A stretch of 40,744 bases of DNA from Holosporaceae bacterium. Lineage in GTDB: Bacteria; Pseudomonadota; Alphaproteobacteria; UBA3830. Location of the stretch: positions 1-40,744 of the forward strand of contig JAIROP010000037.1 in assembly GCA_031257475.1 (NCBI GenBank), read 5' to 3'. Made by a program: the position numbers and the translations under genes. The first letter of the stretch is position 1. Each line of letters begins with the position of its first letter. A model generated the notes under the pieces. The model saw nothing but the letters and a program-made list of their open reading frames with translations. It did not search any database and was not told where the DNA came from. Positions 7,137 through 14,739 of this stretch are shown piece after piece.

Positions 7137-9284
7137 GTGCAGACTTGCATCATGTATCTATTCTTTGTACTTTTGGCGGTTTCTTGCCTAAGTACCTATT
7201 TGCTATTTTCTGATGTTGGATCGTACAGCCGTAACGCAACAGCCGTTATCTCCACGCTCTATCTGGATATTGTTTTTATTTTGATATTGATGCTGCTGGG
7301 AAGCGCCAAGATTATGGAAGTGTGGGCCAGCAGGCATAACAGGGGATCTTTCCTAACTCTGCGATTCATATCGATTTTTTCGCTATTGTCCATCGTTCCA
7401 TCCATAATAATGTGTGTATTCTCCGCGTTTTTTTTTCACAAGGGAATCGAATCCTGGTTCAATAAGCGTAATCTGATAGTACTGCAGGAATCATTGAGCG
7501 TTGCCGAATCCTATCTCCTTGAGCACAAACGTAACACATTAAACGATTGTATAGCAATTTCCCGGGCTGTCGAATATCGCATTGAGCATATGATGGAAAG
7601 TCCAGAAAATAATCCAGAGTTATTTGCCCATGGCGTTGGGCTATTCCTGGATGATCTGTGCGGATTGAAGGGGCTAGATTCTGCGATACTTCTGGATTCT
7701 TATCTAAATATCATTGCCCATTCCAGGTATAGCGTAGCGCTGCATTTTCTCAATGTGGATTACAAAACAATCAAGAAAATTGAGATTCTTGAGAGCAAAG
7801 GGCTTGTCATAGATCCAAATCCAAACAAGGATGCCAAAAATATTGTTGCTGCCTCGTGTTTTCGGAATGCCAACGGATACTTTTACGTCGTAATTGGAAA
7901 GAATATTGATTACAGAGTGCTTTCCCAGGCGAAGCATGCAAGAATAGCCTATGATGAGTATTTGCAACTAAGGGAGGATAGAAGTTCTCTGGAGATCGCT
8001 TTTATTTTTGTGTTCCTGGGAGTAGGCGTTCTGCTGCTCCTTGCGGCTATTGCTGTGGCGCTAGTCTATTCCTGGAGGATTGTAAAACCTATTAGTAATT
8101 TGATAGACGTATCGGAAAAAATCATAAGTGGAAACATGCAGGCACGGGCCTATGAGGATGGTTCTTCCTCCTACGAAGAAATAACTCTACTGAGTAAAAC
8201 ATTTAATCAGATGATTGATCAGGTGTGCTATCAAAGGCAGGATCTTGAAAAAATCAATCAAAAACTTGACGAGAGGATAAAATTCACCAATAGTGTGCTT
8301 GAGGGAGTGTCATCTGGAGTAATCGGCATAGACAACGATGCCATATTTGTCTGGAACACGACCACTGAAAAACTCCTGGGTGATAAAATGATTTTTGGTG
8401 AAAATGTGGGGAATGTTTTTCCAGGAGTGACTGAACTGCTGATGAGCATGGAGGGTCCCTCTATTCAACGGGAAATACAGTTTAAAAAAGGGAATGAAAT
8501 TCGATTGTTTTCTGTTAGAATTGAGAGCTTAACTCCTCAGAAAGGAGGTAGGTTTGTCATTACATTCACGGATTTGACAGACATGATGATTGCACAGAGG
8601 AAAGCAGCCTGGTCAGACGTGGCTCGTCGCGTAGCTCACGAGATAAAAAATCCGTTGACTCCAATCCAGCTGTCTGCCGAAAGGATTCGCCGGAAATATC
8701 TCCCCCAAATATCCAGTAATCCAGAAATCTTTGAGGCGCTTGTGAACGTAATTATTCGACAGGTGGGGGATATAAAAAGACTTATCGACGAATTCAATTT
8801 TTTTGCCAGATTGCCAGAGCCAAAACTAAAGTGGTGCGATTTACAGGAAGTCTGTCAGCAGGCGGTTTTTTTGATGCAAAATGCTGACAAAGACGTGAAC
8901 GTAACGTTCTCAACAGACTCTAAAAGTAGCTATAAAATCAAAGCTGACGAGAGATTACTCCATCAATCTATCGTGAATTTAATTCAAAATTCTATAAATG
9001 TGCTAATCACGACAGCTATGGAAAATAAAAAAGTGTGGGCTACGCTGACGCAAACACCAATTCATGTGAAAATCAGTGTAGAAGACAACGGTCCTGGATT
9101 TCCGAAGGAAAAAATGGCATCCCTGGCCACGCCATACTTCACATTAATGCCAAAAGGAACGGGTTTGGGGCTGGCAATTGTGAAGAAAATAGTACAAGAT
9201 CATGGGGGAGAGTTGTTATTTGAGGAAAGTATACACGGAGGTGCCAAAGTGACCATACAACTTCCATTCACCGGAGAGCAGTAG
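7137..9284 (+). CDS. ntrY: Sensor histidine kinase NtrY
   Basis: Membrane histidine kinase of the NtrY family, partner of NtrX. Three N-terminal hydrophobic helices are followed by a sensory region of about 170 residues, a fourth helix (AFIFVFLGVGVLLLLAAIAV), a HAMP linker and a PAS domain. The HisKA H-box VARRVAHEIKNPLTPIQ follows, with the phosphorylated histidine at residue 501. The ATPase part has the N-box (NLIQNSINVL), G1 (VEDNGPGFP) and G2 (KGTGLGLAIVKKI). All catalytic boxes look intact. The start is uncertain: GTG 7137 lacks a good ribosome binding site, ATG 7152 is an alternative, and the frame is open upstream with protein-like sequence from about 7107. ntrX follows after nine bases. 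Confidence 0.93.
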   Translation: MQTCIMYLFFVLLAVSCLSTYLLFSDVGSYSRNATAVISTLYLDIVFILILMLLGSAKIMEVWASRHNRGSFLTLRFISIFSLLSIVPSIIMCVFSAFFFHKGIESWFNKRNLIVLQESLSVAESYLLEHKRNTLNDCIAISRAVEYRIEHMMESPENNPELFAHGVGLFLDDLCGLKGLDSAILLDSYLNIIAHSRYSVALHFLNVDYKTIKKIEILESKGLVIDPNPNKDAKNIVAASCFRNANGYFYVVIGKNIDYRVLSQAKHARIAYDEYLQLREDRSSLEIAFIFVFLGVGVLLLLAAIAVALVYSWRIVKPISNLIDVSEKIISGNMQARAYEDGSSSYEEITLLSKTFNQMIDQVCYQRQDLEKINQKLDERIKFTNSVLEGVSSGVIGIDNDAIFVWNTTTEKLLGDKMIFGENVGNVFPGVTELLMSMEGPSIQREIQFKKGNEIRLFSVRIESLTPQKGGRFVITFTDLTDMMIAQRKAAWSDVARRVAHEIKNPLTPIQLSAERIRRKYLPQISSNPEIFEALVNVIIRQVGDIKRLIDEFNFFARLPEPKLKWCDLQEVCQQAVFLMQNADKDVNVTFSTDSKSSYKIKADERLLHQSIVNLIQNSINVLITTAMENKKVWATLTQTPIHVKISVEDNGPGFPKEKMASLATPYFTLMPKGTGLGLAIVKKIVQDHGGELLFEESIHGGAKVTIQLPFTGEQ

Positions 9285-9293
9285 AGACGAAAA

Positions 9294-10661
9294 ATGAGCG
9301 GAGAAAGAATACTAATTGTCGATGACGAAGACGAGGTGCGATCCTTGGTATCCGACGTGCTTATGGACGAGGGATATTGTACAGATTTAGCCAAGGATGA
9401 ACAGGAAGCATTTTCCCACATAAGGAAAGCCTGCCCAGACCTTATATTTTTGGATCTATGGATAGGAGAGGATGAGTCCGCAGGTCTGAAGATTTTGAAA
9501 AAAATCAAAAAAATGAGAGTAGAGATTCCCGTTATAGTAATTTCGGGGCACGGAACAATTGACATCGCGGTCCAAATCATCCAAAAGGGAGCCGTGGATT
9601 TCATAGAGAAGCCATTTGTCATAGATCGTTTACTGCTAACATGCAGACGAGCGCTGGAACTTCATCGTCTCAAGATGGAGAACACGGTTTTGAAACAGAG
9701 TAAATTTGACACTGAAGTCTTTTCCATCGGAAAATCTACATTTGCGCAGTCTATAATGTCCACCTTGGAAAAAATCGCCTCCACCAATAGCCGTGTTTTT
9801 ATCAAGAGTAAAGTAGGGCTGGGAGCGGACGCATTGGCATTCAAAATTCATAAAAAATCCAGCCGTAGCGAGGCGCCATTTGTTCGTGTTAACTGTTTTT
9901 TGGATGAAAGAGAAGATCTGGAAGCTAGGTTATTCGGTACCGAACAGTTCTACGGATATATCGAAAGGGCCGACGATGGAACAATATTTTTGGAAGAAAT
10001 CATGAAGCTATCCAGATGCTGCCAGATGAGGCTGCTGCAATTTTTACAGGATGGATTCTACATTGCTGGAAACCGTAGAGTACGTTCTGACGTCAGGATT
10101 ATCTGCAACAGTAGCGATGACGTCGAATCACTCATATTACTATCCAAGTTTCACAAGGAATTATTCTATCGACTGAATGTTATTGATCTGGATGTTCCAT
10201 GCCTGGAGGAGAGACATGAGGATATACTTCCTCTGATTAATTATTATATGTCAAACTCCGAGGCCCTATTTGGGTTGAAACCAAAAAAGTTTACTGAAAT
10301 GGCTCTGGCAGTCCTACAGTCCTACAGTTGGCCGGGAAATATCTATCAGGTGCGTAACGTTGTGGAAAGTTCTCTGATTAGTTCCATGAAATCTCCACAA
10401 ATAGATAAGGATTCCCTGCCGTCTGAGTTAACCGCAAGTACAGAGGAAAAATTTGTTTCTCTGGACGTGGCAAAATTGGTTTCCCTTCAAATGAAGGAAG
10501 CGAAAGAATATTTTGAATCAGATTATCTGCGAGCACAGATAGACAGATTCTCCGGCAATATATCCAAAACTGCTGAGTTCATAGGCATGGAAAGATCAGC
10601 GCTGCACCGCAAACTAAAAGCTCTTGGGATCATGCCAAGCAAAAGAGCTGAGAGAAGATGA
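9294..10661 (+). CDS. ntrX: Response regulator NtrX with degenerate AAA+ domain
   Basis: NtrC-family response regulator. The receiver domain looks active: acidic pair D10-D11, phosphoacceptor D54 in FLDLWIGED, and K106 in EKPF. The central AAA+ domain is eroded. The Walker A position reads KVGLGADALA (about 173-182) with alanine where the ATP-binding lysine should be. The sigma-54-contacting GAFTGA loop is absent (LFGTEQ runs into FYGYIERADDG), and Walker B reads GTIFLEEI instead of the usual LDEI. The C-terminal Fis-type helix-turn-helix (ISKTAEFIGMERSALHRKLK) is intact. Loss of GAFTGA is known in alphaproteobacterial NtrX proteins. Loss of the Walker A lysine goes further and suggests a non-ATPase, DNA-binding regulator switched by phosphorylation. 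The stop overlaps the trkA start (ATGA). Confidence 0.93.
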   Translation: MSGERILIVDDEDEVRSLVSDVLMDEGYCTDLAKDEQEAFSHIRKACPDLIFLDLWIGEDESAGLKILKKIKKMRVEIPVIVISGHGTIDIAVQIIQKGAVDFIEKPFVIDRLLLTCRRALELHRLKMENTVLKQSKFDTEVFSIGKSTFAQSIMSTLEKIASTNSRVFIKSKVGLGADALAFKIHKKSSRSEAPFVRVNCFLDEREDLEARLFGTEQFYGYIERADDGTIFLEEIMKLSRCCQMRLLQFLQDGFYIAGNRRVRSDVRIICNSSDDVESLILLSKFHKELFYRLNVIDLDVPCLEERHEDILPLINYYMSNSEALFGLKPKKFTEMALAVLQSYSWPGNIYQVRNVVESSLISSMKSPQIDKDSLPSELTASTEEKFVSLDVAKLVSLQMKEAKEYFESDYLRAQIDRFSGNISKTAEFIGMERSALHRKLKALGIMPSKRAERR

Positions 10662-12007
10662 ATGTTTTGATTCTGGGAGGTGGGCAGGTCGGCTTTGGCG
10701 TGGCTCACTACCTGAAAAACCAAGGATTTAACGTCACGGTCATAGAGCAATCGCCGGAGCTTGCTTTTAAAATAGGTAGTTCCTCTGATGTTACTGTGGT
10801 ACAGGGAAACGCTCTGGATGTCAATGTTATCAGAAATGCCAATGCCGAGGATTCCAGCCATCTTATTGCCACTATGTCCTGCGACGAACAGAACATGACA
10901 GCGTGCAGACTCCTGGGAAGTATGTTTAATATAAAAACGAAAATTGCCCGCATTAGATCTGATTTTTTTCTGAAGGACAGTGCCTTTGAGCTTTTTTTAA
11001 AAGATTGTTTTGGAATCGATGCGCTGATTCATCCAGAGCTGGAAGTGGCAACTTACACATCCCATATAGTCTCTCTGAAAGGAGCGTTCGATGTTGTCAG
11101 ACTGAATCTTGTAACCATTATTTGCCTCAAATGTCGGGAAAACACAGAAATTTTGAACACGCCTCTCACCCATTTTCAGAGTGTTACCAATTTAACCCTT
11201 TTTATTCTAACGATAACCCGCAATGGTGCAATGTTTTTTCCCTCCAGCCAGGATATTCTGCTACCCGGAGATGAAATTTACATCGCCATCGAATCTTCTC
11301 AGGTTGACGCAGCTATGACTTTGTTCGGATATCCGCAGGAAAAGCAGAATCTTCTTGTGGTTGGAGGGGGAATCACCGGAGGATTTATTGTTAAAAACAT
11401 GGATATTGGCAGAAATATTTCCATCACATGGCTGGAAAAGTCAAAAAATAGGGCAGAAGCAATTGCACAAAATTATCCAGATGCAACGGTTATTCTTGGA
11501 GACGCGCTGAGCGGAGATCTGCTGCGGGAAATAGGCTCAGATGCAAACACGGCGATCGTGGCAACTGATCATGACGAAACAAACGTGCTGGCGTCATTAT
11601 TTTTAAAAAAATTTGGGACAGAACGTACCTTATCTCTGGTGAAAAATAGGAACTATGATCCTCTGCTCTCTGCAAATGGTTGTATAGTCGTTGACCCAGG
11701 AGCCATTACTATAGGAGCTATTCTCAAGAAATCCTGCTTGATGAAGATCTCTTCTTGGGCTCTGCTGAGAGATTCGTCTGTCTGTGTGGCAGAGGTCGAG
11801 ATAACCAAATCCTGCTCTGTTTTAAACGGAACCACAGAATCTGTGAACATAGATAGTCGGATTATTTTTGTATTTATCATAAGAAATGATAGAATAATGC
11901 TGGTGAAAAAGAATGTTTCTCTCAAGCTCGGAGATCGTGTGATCCTGCTCACTTCAATTGAAAATATGCCTTTTCTAAAAAAAACATTTCCTAATTTTTT
12001 CAGATAA
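10658..12007 (+). CDS. trkA: Trk potassium uptake regulatory subunit TrkA
   Basis: Peripheral NAD(H)-binding subunit that gates the TrkH/TrkG potassium channel on the cytoplasmic face. The protein has the expected two-fold repeat: a first Rossmann (RCK_N) motif LGGGQVGFGVA at residues 6-16 and a second, VGGGITGGF, near residue 231, each followed by an RCK_C-like region. The length of 449 is typical (E. coli TrkA is 458). ATG overlaps the ntrX stop. The ntrY-ntrX-trkA order is conserved in alphaproteobacteria. The gene ends 21 bases from the convergent pleD gene, with no obvious terminator hairpin between them. The membrane channel subunit is not in this window. Confidence 0.93.
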   Translation: MNVLILGGGQVGFGVAHYLKNQGFNVTVIEQSPELAFKIGSSSDVTVVQGNALDVNVIRNANAEDSSHLIATMSCDEQNMTACRLLGSMFNIKTKIARIRSDFFLKDSAFELFLKDCFGIDALIHPELEVATYTSHIVSLKGAFDVVRLNLVTIICLKCRENTEILNTPLTHFQSVTNLTLFILTITRNGAMFFPSSQDILLPGDEIYIAIESSQVDAAMTLFGYPQEKQNLLVVGGGITGGFIVKNMDIGRNISITWLEKSKNRAEAIAQNYPDATVILGDALSGDLLREIGSDANTAIVATDHDETNVLASLFLKKFGTERTLSLVKNRNYDPLLSANGCIVVDPGAITIGAILKKSCLMKISSWALLRDSSVCVAEVEITKSCSVLNGTTESVNIDSRIIFVFIIRNDRIMLVKKNVSLKLGDRVILLTSIENMPFLKKTFPNFFR

Positions 12008-12028
12008 ATCTATAAACAATTCGCCCTT

Positions 12029-13309
12029 TTATTGGCAAACGTTGACGGAGTTGCCTCCACTCTGTTTTACTATGTACATGAATTTGTCTGCTATGGAAAT
12101 TGCTTCACGCAGAGAAGTTTTTCCACCAGATTCCATGCAACACACGCCAATGCTGACAGTGCATTGGGCATCATAGAACAACGACTCGCCTATTTTCCTC
12201 TGAATTCTATAAGCTATCTCTTCTACTATGGATTTATTGATGTTATCCATGACGATTATGAACTCATCTCCACCATAGCGGGCAACCACATCTGTGGATC
12301 GTATGTACCTTTTGATCATGTCCGATACATATTTCAGCATGGAATCGGCGAAGGAATGGCCAAACTTGTCATTTATCATTTTGAATTTGTCTATGTCCAG
12401 CATAATCACAGCGGAATTTTCCATTTTATGCTCTTTATTTTTTAAAAAGTCATCGAAAAACGAACGATTGTACACTCCGGTGGTGGAATCAATTTCTGAT
12501 AGATACAGGCTTTTTTTCAACTTTTTAGAAAACACATCATATAACTTTTTGTATTTTATCAATGAATTTATTCGGCACTTTGTGATAAGGGGATTCTCAT
12601 TGATGTTTATTATATCGGTGAATCCTATGGCCAATTCAATGGCCCAATTTACTTTTTCCTGGCTGTATTGATCGAATGTAAAGACAATTGGCTTGTGTTT
12701 GTTCATTTTCCTAAGACGCAGATTGGCGCAGCACTCGTTTGCCTGGGTGTGACTTATGTTTATGATGAAAAGATCCGAGTCGGTTATGTTATCTATCACC
12801 GGCCAAGCCCTCAGCATAACCACTTCAGTATTTTCAAGAATACTTTTGTGGAGAAAGTCGATGTTATTGTGGAAGAATGTGATAATTTTTTGTGGGTTGT
12901 GTTCGTCCAAAAACATACTGTTCAACAAACTGTCGTCGAATTGATTTTTTATTTGCACAAATGTGGCAATTCTTCGAACTAGATCCGCTTTATTTATGTC
13001 AAGACGAAGGATATCCTCCAGCTCAATGGACGGAACCTGCTCATCCGATTCCACCAAACCCATAATCGGAATAACCCCACACAGCTGCCTAAGAACGGAA
13101 AAAAAATTAAAAAACAATTTCGATGACTTTTCGGAAATATTTTTTGGCAGAGATAGAAAAACCACGTCTACTAATTGTGTTCCAACTATTCTTAGGGCGT
13201 CTTCTATAGACTTTGCAAACAATATAGAATAATAAAGTTCCTGCAGTTTCGATGTGATCGGAGAAACATCCAACTTGTTCTCATTAATTATTAATACCCT
13301 CGCAACCAT
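12029..13309 (-). CDS. pleD: PleD-like diguanylate cyclase with degenerate receivers
   Basis: Two receiver-like domains precede a C-terminal GGDEF domain, the PleD architecture, and the gene sits next to divK as in other alphaproteobacteria. The catalytic part looks intact: YGGDEF with GGDEF at residues 346-350, DIDKFKMINDKFGH upstream, and an inhibitory I-site RSTD (337-340) exactly five residues before GGDEF. The first receiver has lost its chemistry. The phosphoacceptor position (D53 in Caulobacter PleD) is S53 in VVFLSLP, and the acidic pair reads N9-E10. The enzyme probably still makes cyclic di-GMP but cannot be activated by phosphorylation in the usual way. The frame is open from 13333; ATG 13309 with AGGGGA upstream matches the family start. 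It overlaps divK by 26 bases. Confidence 0.88.
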   Translation of the reverse strand: MVARVLIINENKLDVSPITSKLQELYYSILFAKSIEDALRIVGTQLVDVVFLSLPKNISEKSSKLFFNFFSVLRQLCGVIPIMGLVESDEQVPSIELEDILRLDINKADLVRRIATFVQIKNQFDDSLLNSMFLDEHNPQKIITFFHNNIDFLHKSILENTEVVMLRAWPVIDNITDSDLFIINISHTQANECCANLRLRKMNKHKPIVFTFDQYSQEKVNWAIELAIGFTDIININENPLITKCRINSLIKYKKLYDVFSKKLKKSLYLSEIDSTTGVYNRSFFDDFLKNKEHKMENSAVIMLDIDKFKMINDKFGHSFADSMLKYVSDMIKRYIRSTDVVARYGGDEFIIVMDNINKSIVEEIAYRIQRKIGESLFYDAQCTVSIGVCCMESGGKTSLREAISIADKFMYIVKQSGGNSVNVCQ

Positions 13310-13694
13310 TTCCCCTACTCTCAACACATGCAAGCACTGACTCTATGAATCTATCAATAGAAATTGGTTTTGTTAAGAATGCATCAAGTATTTTTGAAAT
13401 ATTTTTTTTACATTCCAAATTGTATACAGATAAACCTATGATGGGCATGAGATGTGAAGTGCGCTCCAGCTTCATCTTGGAAATTAACTTCTCCAGAAAC
13501 GACTCCTCTGCTACTTCCGTATTAATTATCACAAGATCCTGTTCTGTTTCTCTAACTTTCATCAATCCATCCATGGCAGATCTAGCTGTGTAGACGTTAA
13601 AACCATAGACAGATAATACATCTTCATAAAGTCTGCAGTGCAAAGAATCTTTCTCTATTAAGATTGCAGATCTTCTAAATAAACTCGCCTGCAC
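13284..13694 (-). CDS. divK: DivK-like single-domain response regulator lacking its phosphoacceptor
   Basis: Single receiver domain of 136 residues, placed directly before pleD as divK is in alphaproteobacteria. The match to DivK runs along its length, including the C-terminal LTKPISIDRFIESV (DivK: SKPISV...). In DivK the phosphorylated aspartate lies in DLILMD; here the aligned segment is DLVIIN, so the acceptor is N58. The N-terminal acidic cluster is altered to E14-K15-D16. Lysine K109 and a serine at the switch position (S89) remain. I infer a pseudo-receiver that may bind partners constitutively, or a decaying gene. The GTG start at 13694 is preceded by an excellent AGGAGG ribosome binding site, which argues that it is still translated. 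Confidence 0.8.
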   Translation of the reverse strand: MQASLFRRSAILIEKDSLHCRLYEDVLSVYGFNVYTARSAMDGLMKVRETEQDLVIINTEVAEESFLEKLISKMKLERTSHLMPIIGLSVYNLECKKNISKILDAFLTKPISIDRFIESVLACVESRGNGCEGINN

Positions 13695-13779
13695 CCTATC
13701 CTCCTACAGCTTTAATAAATTATGAAACTACAATCAAAATGTTAATGAAAAGTTACTAAAAATGTGTAAGTAACATTTT

Positions 13780-14739
13780 TCAAGGCGATGTACTGCTGCC
13801 AAGAACACGCTCCAATTCTCGCATATCATCTGGAAAATCACTTTTGAAGTGCATGATATCCCCTGAACAGGGATGTGAAAATTCCAGGGAGTAGGCATGT
13901 AAAGCCTGTCTAGGAAAATTTTTCAGATATGCAGCCACATCCTTTGGTATGGAATAGTTTTTTGTTCTGTAGAGGGAGTCGCCGATTAGTGAGCATCCTC
14001 TGTGCGCCAAATGGACTCTTATCTGATGGGTCCGTCCGGTTTTCAACTCGCATTCTACCTTGGATGCGTACCCAGCGAATGTGGCCAAAGTTCTGTAGAA
14101 TGTCACAGCATTCCGACCGTAATCCCTGGAGACAGCCATTTTAATGCGATTATCCCTATTCCTGGCTATCAAAGTTTCGATTTTTCCACAGAGAGGCTGG
14201 AGAAGAGAATGACAGAAACATATATATTTTCTTTCTATGGAGTGGCTGGCGAATTGTTTTGCTAATTTTTGATGGGAGAAATCCGTTTTGGCGACTACTA
14301 ATATGCCACTGGTGTCCTTATCGATTCTATGGATGATTCCCGGTCTAAATTCGCCAGTTCCAGTGGATAAAGACTCCCCGCAGTGGCATATCAGCCCATT
14401 GACCAACGTGTGACTGTGATTGCCAGCTCCCGGGTGTACAGTCACTCCAGCCGGCTTGTCGACGACCAGCAGATGATCATCTTCATACAGAATTAAGAAA
14501 GGCACATCGGCGTTGGGAGCGAGGTCTGGCTTTTCCATAACCTGAAAATCGTCATAACAAATTTTGTCCCTGGATTTTATTCTGTGATTTGGATCCGTTA
14601 CCGCAACGGAATTTACCCATACCTGTCCATGAAATATTAGCGATTGAATTTTACTGCGAGAAAGTGATATCAGCTCCCTGGTCAACCATCTGTCTAGCCT
14701 ATCTTTTCCAATATCAGCGGTTACAAACAACTCTTTCAT
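13780..14739 (-). CDS. rluD: Ribosomal large subunit pseudouridine synthase, RluD family
   Basis: Converts uridines of 23S rRNA helix 69 to pseudouridine if it is a true RluD. An N-terminal S4 RNA-binding domain (RLDRWLTRELISLSRSKIQ) is followed by the RluA/RluD catalytic domain, with LYEDDHLLVVDKPAGVTVHPG and the active-site motif HRIDKDTSGILVVAK (catalytic aspartate D140). The segment ELKTGRTHQIRVHLAHRG is also characteristic. The length of 319 fits RluD. The start overlaps the end of the lpxI-lpxB gene by 26 bases, so it is probably the last gene of the long minus-strand cluster. About 85 AT-rich bases separate it from divK. Confidence 0.92.
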   Translation of the reverse strand: MKELFVTADIGKDRLDRWLTRELISLSRSKIQSLIFHGQVWVNSVAVTDPNHRIKSRDKICYDDFQVMEKPDLAPNADVPFLILYEDDHLLVVDKPAGVTVHPGAGNHSHTLVNGLICHCGESLSTGTGEFRPGIIHRIDKDTSGILVVAKTDFSHQKLAKQFASHSIERKYICFCHSLLQPLCGKIETLIARNRDNRIKMAVSRDYGRNAVTFYRTLATFAGYASKVECELKTGRTHQIRVHLAHRGCSLIGDSLYRTKNYSIPKDVAAYLKNFPRQALHAYSLEFSHPCSGDIMHFKSDFPDDMRELERVLGSSTSP

